The position numbers and the translations under genes were made by a program. Shown here in pieces: positions 56,715-64,000 of a stretch of 64,000 nucleotides of DNA. The stretch's first letter is position 1; each line of letters starts with the position of its first letter. Location of the stretch: assembly GCA_022844565.1 (NCBI GenBank), contig JALHLK010000001.1:311073-375072 (forward strand), written 5' to 3'. Source of the DNA: Saprospiraceae bacterium (GTDB lineage: Bacteria > Bacteroidota > Bacteroidia > Chitinophagales > Saprospiraceae). The notes beneath the pieces are model-generated. The model had not been told where the DNA came from. It searched no databases and saw only the letters and a program-made list of their open reading frames with translations.

Positions 56715-59700
56715 ATGAAAAATATATTTCTTCTATTAATAACATTTTGCTTCATTACTTTTGGTTTTGCTCAGAAGGATGTAAGAACAGTAAGTACCAA
56801 AGTTGCTGACTTGTTAATGCAGTTTCCAGCAAAAAACTCCGCTGACTTAACTAATATTACAAGCCAATTGGCTGAAGTTGGACCAGAAGCGGTAGAAATC
56901 ATATCAAAAAGTTTGATGACATCTTCACTACAAGGTTCTACCCAATTGAAGTATGCTATGAGTGGTTTAGTAAAATATCTATCAAAACAATCAAATTCAC
57001 AAATATCAAACGCCACTGCAAATGCAATAATCATTGCTTTGTCCCAAGAATTAAGTATTGAAAATAAAAACTTCCTTTTAGAGCAATTAAAATTTATTAT
57101 ATCCGATAATCATTTATCCTCAATTTACGGTTTTCTTTTAAAAGACGATTATGTTGACGCTACGGCAAGAATCTTAACCAACATTAAAAGTAATGAGGCC
57201 AATAGACTCTTAATGACAGCATTAGATGTAGCAAATGATTTTCAAAAGGGATTTATTATTCAAGCAATTGGCACCATCGGAAATGTAGATGGATTGAATT
57301 TATTGAAGAAAAACTATGAGGAATTTAATGCACACAAATCAAATATTCTAAAAAACTTTACAGAACATAGCTATACAAATGGTTTAGACATCATATCAAA
57401 AGAAGCTGCTAATGAAGGCTTTGCAGGTGGTGTAAATTCTGCAACAGACCAATATCTTGCGTTTTCTAATAAACTAATCTCTGCAGGTAAAACGGAAGGG
57501 TTAAAAGACGCACTGAATAGTATACTCAATGCCCCAAGTGCCCCAAACAATGTAAAAATTGCCGCCATTCAGCAATTAGCAAAATTTGATAAAAACGCTG
57601 TTTTACCTATTCTTAAAAATTTTATTTCCCAAAATAATGTCGAGTTACGTCAAACATCATTAAATATTATGTCTCAATTTAAGGACATTACAATAAACAA
57701 TGACTTATTGGGTCAACTTTCGAAATCTAAAGATCCGACCTTAAACTTAGATTTATTGACATATTTTACTAATAATTCTACTCAAAATTCAACACCTGTC
57801 ATCTCTAAATTGCTCAAAAGCAAAGATGATGGGCTCAAAATAGGTGCGATGAATGCACTGTTTGCAAATGATCCAAAGGTTGCATTAAAATCTATGCAAG
57901 GGTTAATTAAAAGTGGATCACCAAACGTAGTTGCCGCAGCACAAAATATATTATTGAGAACTAGCAAAGAAGATTTTAAGAATTTTATCACATCTAGTTT
58001 TGCAAAATCTAGTTCATCGGGTAAATTGGCCCTTTTGGAATTAATTGGAAAAAGAAAAAGTAAGGATTTTACTAACTTGGTGTTGAAGGAATCTCAAAAT
58101 AAGAATACAGTAATCAGAGATAAAGCCATTGCACAATTGGGACCTTTATCTGATGCCAAATTAATACCTGACTTGTTTAAACTATTAGGAACGACGAATG
58201 AGGCTGTAAACATAAAAAATATACAAAATGCTATTATCTTGGGTTCTAATAACGGATCCAAAAATCAACTCTTAAAAATAATAGAAGCTAATTCGACGGT
58301 TGTAAATCAAGTTCAAAATTATAAATTGTTTCAGATATACAGTCATTTGGGTGGTGAAAATTCACTCAACTTTGTGAAAAACGCTGTAAAGAAAGATCCA
58401 AAAAGTTTGGAAGTTGGTCTAGATGCATTTGATCAATGGCATAAAGGACAAGCAATAGACGAAATCTTTAGCTTAATATCGACAGCACCTAATGAATCAT
58501 TAAAGAATAAAGCAATTTCTTCATACATCAGAAATGTAAATAGGACAGAGATGCCTGAGGATCAACGACTCTTATTACTTCGTAAGGTACAACCTCAGTT
58601 GACCGATGTCGAGCAAAAAAAGCAATTAATAAGACAAGCATCGCAGATTAATACATTGCAATCATTAAATGTAATAGCTCAATATCTAGATGAAAATAAA
58701 GCTACACAAACAGCAATAAATGGCATCTTTAACATCATATTAAACAGCGATCTATACGGTAAATATACTCGAGATATCGTCAATAAGGCTATTAAATTAA
58801 ATGCTGATTCTGAGGCAAAATATATAGAGGAGGCTGTTGTAAAGAAAATGAGTACGTGGCCGAGCGATGACGGTTTCATGCCTATGTTTAATGGACGAGA
58901 TTTGACTGGTTGGAAAGGATTGGTTGAAAATCCAATAGCTAGAAGTAAAATGTCAAAAGAACAATTGGCAGATGCTCAGCGCAAAGCAGATGATAAAATG
59001 AGAAAAGACTGGAGTGTAGAAAATGGTGTTTTGGTTTTCGATGCCGAAGGTTATAATAATCTTTGTTCTGAAAAAATGTACGCAGATTTTGAAATGTTGG
59101 TAGATTGGAGAATGGAACCAAAGGGTGATGGAGGTGTCTATCTTCGCGGTTCACCTCAGGTACAAACTTGGGATACTTCTAGACGCGATGCTGGTGCGCA
59201 AGTTGGATCTGGTGGCCTTTATAATAACCAATCTTATAAAAGTAAACCTCTTTTAGTAGCGGATAATCCTATTAACGAATGGAATACGTTTAGAATAAAA
59301 ATGATAGGCGACAAAGTTACAGTTTACTTAAATGGACAACTTGTCACGGATAATGTAATATTAGAAAACTACTGGGATCGTAAAATACCTATTTTTGAAA
59401 AAGAATCGATCGAGCTTCAAGCTCACGGGACCCGACTTGAATTTAGAGAAGTATATGTTAGAGAAATTGTAAAAGTGGAAGCAGTCACACTTGCTGAGGA
59501 GGAAGTAAAGGAAGGTTTTGTTCCTCTTTTTAATGGGTTAGATTTAGAAAACTGGACCGGTAATAAAGTTGATTATTTTGCACAAGAAGGTATGATCGTA
59601 TGTCAGCCTTCGGGGAAGGGCAGTGGTAATTTATTTACTGCTAAAGAATATGATGACTTTACACTAAGATTTGAATTTCAATTGACACCAGGTGCAAACA

Positions 59701-60095
59701 ATGGGTTAGGCGTAAGAACACCAAAAGAAGGAGATCCCGCATATGTTGGTATGGAATTACAAATCCTCGATAATACTGCTGACATATATAAAAGTCTATA
59801 TGATTGGCAATATCATGGATCGGTTTATGGTGTGCTTGCAGCTAAAAAAGGTTTTTCTAAACCATTAGGAGAGTGGAATGTCCAAGAAGTGCATATGAAA
59901 GGAAATTATATCAAAATAACTTTAAATGGAGTAGTCATTGTAGAAGGTGATCTAAATAAAGTAAGTGATGGCGGCAAAAAAACAATTGATGGGAAAGAAC
60001 ACCCTGGCTTGTTAAATAAAAAAGGTTACATCGGGTTTTTAGGCCACGGCTCTCCATTAAAATTTAGAAACATAAGAATTAAGGAAATAAAATAA
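56715..60095 (+). CDS. HEAT-repeat protein with two DUF1080 (3-keto-disaccharide hydrolase-like) domains
   Basis: An 1126-residue secreted protein. After the signal peptide (NIFLLLITFCFITFGFAQ), residues about 25-700 form a long alpha-helical repeat region of HEAT type (repeated LKxxLxSxNxxVRxxA-like helices). Two DUF1080 jelly-roll domains follow, starting near 718 (GFMPMFNGRDLTGWKG) and 932 (EGFVPLFNGLDLENWTG). Each has the GDGGVYLRG or NNGLGVRTP segment of the family. DUF1080 proteins are linked to hydrolysis or elimination of 3-keto-glycosides, which suits the flanking Gfo/Idh/MocA dehydrogenases that could make 3-keto sugars. The pathway is inferred from context. Confidence 0.88.
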   Translation: MKNIFLLLITFCFITFGFAQKDVRTVSTKVADLLMQFPAKNSADLTNITSQLAEVGPEAVEIISKSLMTSSLQGSTQLKYAMSGLVKYLSKQSNSQISNATANAIIIALSQELSIENKNFLLEQLKFIISDNHLSSIYGFLLKDDYVDATARILTNIKSNEANRLLMTALDVANDFQKGFIIQAIGTIGNVDGLNLLKKNYEEFNAHKSNILKNFTEHSYTNGLDIISKEAANEGFAGGVNSATDQYLAFSNKLISAGKTEGLKDALNSILNAPSAPNNVKIAAIQQLAKFDKNAVLPILKNFISQNNVELRQTSLNIMSQFKDITINNDLLGQLSKSKDPTLNLDLLTYFTNNSTQNSTPVISKLLKSKDDGLKIGAMNALFANDPKVALKSMQGLIKSGSPNVVAAAQNILLRTSKEDFKNFITSSFAKSSSSGKLALLELIGKRKSKDFTNLVLKESQNKNTVIRDKAIAQLGPLSDAKLIPDLFKLLGTTNEAVNIKNIQNAIILGSNNGSKNQLLKIIEANSTVVNQVQNYKLFQIYSHLGGENSLNFVKNAVKKDPKSLEVGLDAFDQWHKGQAIDEIFSLISTAPNESLKNKAISSYIRNVNRTEMPEDQRLLLLRKVQPQLTDVEQKKQLIRQASQINTLQSLNVIAQYLDENKATQTAINGIFNIILNSDLYGKYTRDIVNKAIKLNADSEAKYIEEAVVKKMSTWPSDDGFMPMFNGRDLTGWKGLVENPIARSKMSKEQLADAQRKADDKMRKDWSVENGVLVFDAEGYNNLCSEKMYADFEMLVDWRMEPKGDGGVYLRGSPQVQTWDTSRRDAGAQVGSGGLYNNQSYKSKPLLVADNPINEWNTFRIKMIGDKVTVYLNGQLVTDNVILENYWDRKIPIFEKESIELQAHGTRLEFREVYVREIVKVEAVTLAEEEVKEGFVPLFNGLDLENWTGNKVDYFAQEGMIVCQPSGKGSGNLFTAKEYDDFTLRFEFQLTPGANNGLGVRTPKEGDPAYVGMELQILDNTADIYKSLYDWQYHGSVYGVLAAKKGFSKPLGEWNVQEVHMKGNYIKITLNGVVIVEGDLNKVSDGGKKTIDGKEHPGLLNKKGYIGFLGHGSPLKFRNIRIKEIK

Positions 60096-60148
60096 CATTT
60101 CTGCAAACTATTTTTGTGATTACGTCGTCTTATGTGAAAAGGTTTAAA

Positions 60149-60613
60149 ATGAAAGTTAGAGTTTTGGTGTTTTTTGTGGCGATGATAAGCTTCACAGCAT
60201 GTTCTAAAGAAGGAGAAGGTCTCAATGCAAGTCAAGATAAAATCCAATTTGGGACACTTTCGCTGAGGTGTGTAGGCGATTGTGCCAATATGTACAAACT
60301 AGAAGGCGGAAAATTATATAAAAGGAAGGCGCCAGTTCGTTTTTTTGAAGATCTCAAATACAATGAAACCCCAGAAAAAAACTTCGATGTTTCAACTATT
60401 GTAAATTCATTAAACAATATTCCTCAAGCAATTTTGGAGTCTGAGGAAATCTATGGATGCCCTGGATGCGTAGATGAACCTTTTATAAATTTGATTTTCA
60501 CAAATGAGGGGAAAGAAAAAAACCTTAGAATTGATATTAAAGAATATGCTTTGACTGGTGAGGTGAAAATATGGGTTAATAATTTTTTAAAAATGTTAGA
60601 ACAACTCCCTTAG
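60149..60613 (+). CDS. Lipoprotein of unknown function
   Basis: A 154-residue protein with lipoprotein signal MKVRVLVFFVAMISFTAC, lipobox cysteine at residue 18. The mature part includes GTLSLRCVGDCANMYKLEGG (paired cysteines) and EEIYGCPGCVDEPFINLIF (CPGC), so two CxxC-like pairs are present. The family is not recognised; the cysteines may form disulphides or bind metal. ATG 60149 was chosen over a GTG upstream at 60116 because it starts the signal peptide. It reads the same way as the DUF1080 gene 53 bp before it and is followed by a strong terminator. Confidence 0.65.
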   Translation: MKVRVLVFFVAMISFTACSKEGEGLNASQDKIQFGTLSLRCVGDCANMYKLEGGKLYKRKAPVRFFEDLKYNETPEKNFDVSTIVNSLNNIPQAILESEEIYGCPGCVDEPFINLIFTNEGKEKNLRIDIKEYALTGEVKIWVNNFLKMLEQLP

Positions 60614-60623
60614 CTCATAATAT

Positions 60624-60668
60624 AAAAAAAGGAATCAAACAATCCGCGGATAATCTGATTCCTTTTTT
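60624..60668. terminator. Rho-independent bidirectional terminator
   Basis: AAAAAAGGAATCA pairs with TGATTCCTTTTTT around a GC-containing loop (ATCCGCGGAT, itself a small palindrome). It lies between convergent genes and has A and T tracts on both sides, so it can serve both. Confidence 0.9.
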
Positions 60669-60694
60669 AGAACTTCTCATTATTAAATTAAATT

Positions 60695-62041
60695 TTAATA
60701 CCTATCGTCCAATGCGAAAATAGGCTTCCTTGTAATCCATCGCCCGTTGGTGAAGTCAGGAAACACAACAGGTTGACTGCCCTTTGCAATTGATTCTTCT
60801 GATAAACTTGTGATTACCTTCATTGTGGCGGCATCGTACACGTCTAAAGGCATGGGTTCATTATTTTTTAAACACTCAAGGAAGGCATTAATTACAAAAA
60901 AGTCCATACCGCCATGACCAGCACCCGTAGCATCTTTTTCATACTTTTTCCATAAAGGGTGATCATATTCATCCCTCATTGGCTTTGCTGGGCTCCATTC
61001 GTGAGATTTTCCTTTTCCTTCTACGTATATTGAATCATTAATGTCCATCCATATCCCTTTAGCACCTTGTACCCTGAAACCTAAAGAATATGGTCTTGGT
61101 AAGTTTGTGTCATGTGTTAATAAAACTGTTTCGTCATTTTGTGTTCTTATCATGGTGGTCACGATGTCCCCCAATTCGAATTTGACTTTGGCATTTGGGT
61201 GGTCTTTTCCACCTTTAGGATGATTGACAATATGATTATGAAGTCCAATGCCCTTTGATGACATGGACGTAAGGTGTGTAAATCTATTACCTCTATTAAT
61301 ATTGGTCATAGTCATAATTGGGCCTACACCGTGAGTAGGGTACAAATCTGCATTTCTACTCACACTATGGCTGGTTCGCCATCGCGCTTCACTCATACCT
61401 TTTTCACCAAACTCAACTCCGCCACCATACCATTGAGTACCGCTATTAAGTTTCACTTCTCGTAAATCATGTTCATATCCACCTTGTAAGTGCGTCAACT
61501 CACCAAATACATCTTTTCTAACCATATTTAGAACAGACATAATATCACGTCTATAGCATACATTTTCCAAAAACATGATAGGTGTTTTGGTAGTTTCATA
61601 AGCCCTTACTAATTGCCAACATTCTTCTACGCTCGTTGATCCACAAACTTCTACTCCTACAGCTTTGCCTTTTTGCATAGCTTCAACCGCCATAGGCACA
61701 TGCCAATGCCAAGGTGTAGCTATTATCACTGCATCTACATTTTTATCATTTATGAGCTCTTTGTATGCTTCATCACTACCCTTATATACTTTCGGTTGTT
61801 TTTTGCCTAGTTTGTCTACCATTTTGGCAGCAGAATTTAGGGTGAATTCATCAATATCACAAATTGCTGTTACGGTCACATCAGTTCGTCGAAGGAGCAA
61901 ACCTAAATGACCCAATCCTCGAGCTCCTACACCAATTACTCCAAGATTTAAATTACTTTTTTGAGTCAAAGGATTAGTATTTAAAATAGTGATACCGGCT
62001 CCAATTATTGTTGATTTCTTTACAAAGTCTCTTCTTTCCAT
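60695..62041 (-). CDS. Gfo/Idh/MocA-family oxidoreductase, exported (second copy)
   Basis: A 448-residue protein with twin-arginine start MERRDFVKKSTIIGAGITIL. The Rossmann part contains NLGVIGVGARGLGHLGLLLR and the block AVIIATPWHWHVPMAVEAMQ. EVCGSTSVEECW takes the place of the usual EKP motif, so the catalytic Lys is absent there. The C-terminal domain includes GHGGMDFFVINAFLECLKNN. The EVC variant is typical of the Bacteroidota group related to alpha-N-acetylgalactosaminidases and similar NAD-dependent glycosidases, so it may be a glycosidase rather than a dehydrogenase. Context with the DUF1080 gene fits sugar processing. Confidence 0.87.
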   Translation of the reverse strand: MERRDFVKKSTIIGAGITILNTNPLTQKSNLNLGVIGVGARGLGHLGLLLRRTDVTVTAICDIDEFTLNSAAKMVDKLGKKQPKVYKGSDEAYKELINDKNVDAVIIATPWHWHVPMAVEAMQKGKAVGVEVCGSTSVEECWQLVRAYETTKTPIMFLENVCYRRDIMSVLNMVRKDVFGELTHLQGGYEHDLREVKLNSGTQWYGGGVEFGEKGMSEARWRTSHSVSRNADLYPTHGVGPIMTMTNINRGNRFTHLTSMSSKGIGLHNHIVNHPKGGKDHPNAKVKFELGDIVTTMIRTQNDETVLLTHDTNLPRPYSLGFRVQGAKGIWMDINDSIYVEGKGKSHEWSPAKPMRDEYDHPLWKKYEKDATGAGHGGMDFFVINAFLECLKNNEPMPLDVYDAATMKVITSLSEESIAKGSQPVVFPDFTNGRWITRKPIFALDDRY

Positions 62042-62310
62042 ACTTTCTTTAATTTGATGAATTTCTTAGCTGCAAATGTAAAATTTAATTGGTTCTTAGA
62101 TCGTTTTTTTTAAAAAATCTTGATTTATGTAATACATTAATTTCATACTATGGTTTTGCATTTATTATATTCAGAGTACCATTTCAAACGCTTATTTCAA
62201 GATAAATCAATATAAATTGCCATATCTGGCATATATTAAGATCCAAATACGGAAATACTTTTAAAATAAGTTGTATATTTGCGTCATCATAAAATGTTGT
62301 TTGAAGAAAT

Positions 62311-63246
62311 ATGTTAAGTAGAAGAAGTGTTAGAGTAAAAGCAATGCAGATACTTTATTCATTAAACCGTGATAAAGATCTTAAAAAAACTGATGCCAAA
62401 AAGTTATACGCTCAAAGTATTGACAAAAGCTTTGAATTATTGCTTTATAATATACATCTACTTTATCAAATCTGTAAAACATCCGTTGAAGATTATGATA
62501 AAAGAAGGAATAAGTATCTTCCGACAGATTTTGACAAATTGTTTAAACCGTCTTTATTTGACAATGCCCATGTAAAGTCAATTGGTTCAAATAAAAGGTT
62601 AAATAGACTTTTTAACGACTACGAATTTACTAGTCTTTACGACAAAGATTCTTTAAAGAGTATTTACTACGAATATGCTAAAGAAGCAGGTTATTTAAGT
62701 TTTCTTAATAGCGAGCCTACACAAGAAGTGGTGACAGAGGTACTTCTAGACCTTTGGAGATACATTAAGAAGTTTCCAAATTTTGAAGAAATACTTGAGG
62801 ATCGTTACTCTAACTGGATAGATGACGAATCACTGATCGTAGGAGCAATGAAAAAAATTATTAAGTCTTTACCCACGAAAGATGAAAGTTTTTTCATGGA
62901 ACATTTTCCTGAAGACGAAACTATCAAAGATTTTGGTGAGAAATTATTGCTAAAAACCATTGAAAAAGATCGTGAACTGGAAGAAATGATTGCCCCAACC
63001 CTCCAAAATTGGGAAATAGAAAGAGTAGCAATTCTTGACATGATCTTATTAAAGTTGGCAGTGTGCGAGTTTTTGTACTTCGAAACTATTCCAACAAAAG
63101 TTACCATGAACGAATATGTTGAACTTTCAAAAGACTATAGTACGGATAAAAGTAGAGAATTTGTAAATGGTGTTCTAGACAATTTATCCAAATCCCTAAC
63201 GGAAGAAAACAAATTGGTCAAATCTGGCAGAGGTTTAATTGATTAA
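62311..63246 (+). CDS. nusB: Transcription antitermination factor NusB, long form
   Basis: A 311-residue protein. NusB binds boxA RNA with NusE (S10) and supports antitermination of rRNA operons. The canonical helices start at MLSRRSVRVKAMQILYSLNR, and the conserved C-terminal part reads EIERVAILDMILLKLAVCEF then PTKVTMNEYVELSKDYSTD and KSREFVNGVLDNL. Between them lies an insertion of about 150 residues that makes it twice the E. coli length; this long form is common in Bacteroidota. A -7-like TATATTTG lies at 62274-62281, about 30 bp before the ATG. Confidence 0.95.
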   Translation: MLSRRSVRVKAMQILYSLNRDKDLKKTDAKKLYAQSIDKSFELLLYNIHLLYQICKTSVEDYDKRRNKYLPTDFDKLFKPSLFDNAHVKSIGSNKRLNRLFNDYEFTSLYDKDSLKSIYYEYAKEAGYLSFLNSEPTQEVVTEVLLDLWRYIKKFPNFEEILEDRYSNWIDDESLIVGAMKKIIKSLPTKDESFFMEHFPEDETIKDFGEKLLLKTIEKDRELEEMIAPTLQNWEIERVAILDMILLKLAVCEFLYFETIPTKVTMNEYVELSKDYSTDKSREFVNGVLDNLSKSLTEENKLVKSGRGLID

Positions 63247-63438
63247 CTTAGACATCTTTTAAGTACGATCTAATTAAATTGCAAAAGTCTTTTTTCGTTA
63301 ATTTTTAATGCGGACATTTGGTAAATGTATACAGAATGATAGTATTGGAACAGATTGAATTTTCTATTTAATCTATGACTTAAAATTTTTATTGACGTAG
63401 CTAAATATCAATAAAGCCATCTAAGTATATCATCTACA

Positions 63439-64000
63439 CTATTTCCCTCTATTATTCATATACTGTTGGACAGCGGCCTTTGTGGTGAGCCACACCTTAC
63501 CATCCTTATAAGCATCTATTTTTCCTCTTCTAGCGAGAAGGCTTAAATATTCTTGGCCATAAGGTATTTCAGGCTCCCTTGCAATCATGGCTGTAGCCTC
63601 ATAATCATCATATTCTCCACCTATTGCGTTAATATACAAGTTAAGTGATCGCTCTTGTGCTTGGTACATCATTAATAACAACTTAGAATAATCACCTTGA
63701 TTTGCCAGCTGTAAGGCAGATATATACTTTTTTCTGTCGTTTACCAGTATAAAAGCAGGAGGATATCCTTCTTTCAAAAATAGGAGATTCATTGCAAGTC
63801 TTGCAGTACGTCCATTACCATCATTAAAGGGATGTATCCAGACAAATTTATGATGAAAAACAGTGGCTAAAGTAACAATATCAAAATTATTTTGATTTAA
63901 ATTGATAAACTCAACCAACTCATCTATCATTTCACCTACTTTTGATGCATTAGGTGGGGTAAAGTTTGCCCCCGTAATTCTTACCATTCCAGGTCTAAAT
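63439..64000 (-). CDS. Fic-family protein, C-terminal part (gene cut by window end)
   Basis: At least 186 residues of a Fic protein. The frame is open through the last base of the window (FRPG precedes MVRITGANFTPPNASKV), so the start lies outside. The catalytic motif HPFNDGNGRTAR is complete, with a flap-region block YISALQLANQGDYSKLLLMM. The C-terminal tail (LARRGKIDAYKDGKVWLTTK) resembles a small DNA-binding or substrate-recognition wing. Fic enzymes mostly transfer AMP to target hydroxyls. Whether an inhibitory helix is present cannot be judged, because the N-terminus is missing. Confidence 0.9.
   Translation of the reverse strand, partial: FRPGMVRITGANFTPPNASKVGEMIDELVEFINLNQNNFDIVTLATVFHHKFVWIHPFNDGNGRTARLAMNLLFLKEGYPPAFILVNDRKKYISALQLANQGDYSKLLLMMYQAQERSLNLYINAIGGEYDDYEATAMIAREPEIPYGQEYLSLLARRGKIDAYKDGKVWLTTKAAVQQYMNNRGK

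Overview
The window is a stretch of chromosome from an AT-rich member of the Bacteroidota. Pointers to this are the HYC_CC_PP, DUF2911, DUF4249, DUF4838 and DUF1080 proteins, a TonB receptor with a carboxypeptidase-like regulatory domain, a long-form NusB, arrays of ~800-residue MacB/FtsX permeases, weak Shine-Dalgarno sites and at least one -33/-7 type promoter. A saprospiral or sphingobacterial relative seems likely, but no rRNA is present to settle it.

Layout. 1-8986: end of recG; a metal/redox group (HYC_CC_PP protein, two HMA-domain proteins, a TlpA-like thioredoxin, a predicted outer-membrane protein); then DUF2911, DinB, an envelope protein, lipoyl synthase, a threonylcarbamoyl-AMP synthase and a thioredoxin-fold protein. 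9187-9803: a MazEF-type toxin-antitoxin pair whose toxin frame carries an amber stop. 10067-35189: a large efflux-like locus made of an HlyD adaptor, a MacB/LolD-type ATPase, six tandem FtsX/MacB permeases, a second ATPase, a TolC-type channel, an NtrC-family regulator and its histidine kinase. A four-helix-bundle gene and a DUF4838 gene interrupt it on the other strand. 35190-38197: a repeat-rich intergenic block, an unrecognised small protein, a small lipoprotein, a YtxJ-type bacilliredoxin and a lytic-transglycosylase-like protein. 38194-44089, all minus: M1 peptidase, an AAA ATPase, then cysS-fur-folE-yidD. 44434-53514: TonB receptor plus DUF4249 lipoprotein, two tRNA-Leu genes, M16 peptidase, secreted RidA-like protein, polysaccharide deacetylase and a small basic secreted protein. 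53829-64000: ApbE, O6-methylguanine-DNA methyltransferase, two Gfo/Idh/MocA oxidoreductases around a HEAT-DUF1080-DUF1080 protein, nusB and a Fic protein cut by the window end.

The most notable signal is regulatory. The HlyD gene (10067) and the second ATPase gene (30460), 20 kb apart, each have a sigma-54 type -24/-12 element (GG-N10-GC) preceded by the same GTCC-N6-GGAC palindrome. All distances are identical: 69 bp from palindrome start to GG, and 30 bp from the final C of the GC to the start codon. The locus itself encodes the NtrC-type activator that would be expected to act there. The inference is one regulon holding the parts of one or more tripartite export machines: adaptor, ATPases, six alternative permeases and outer-membrane channel.

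A second theme is non-coding repeats. AGCT-rich and CCTAA-rich spacer arrays separate the permease genes in an alternating pattern. A ~150-bp element with 18-bp terminal inverted repeats (53649) has a clear relative at 1885 and looser ones elsewhere. A REP-like palindrome and an orphan terminator-like hairpin lie downstream of the kinase gene.
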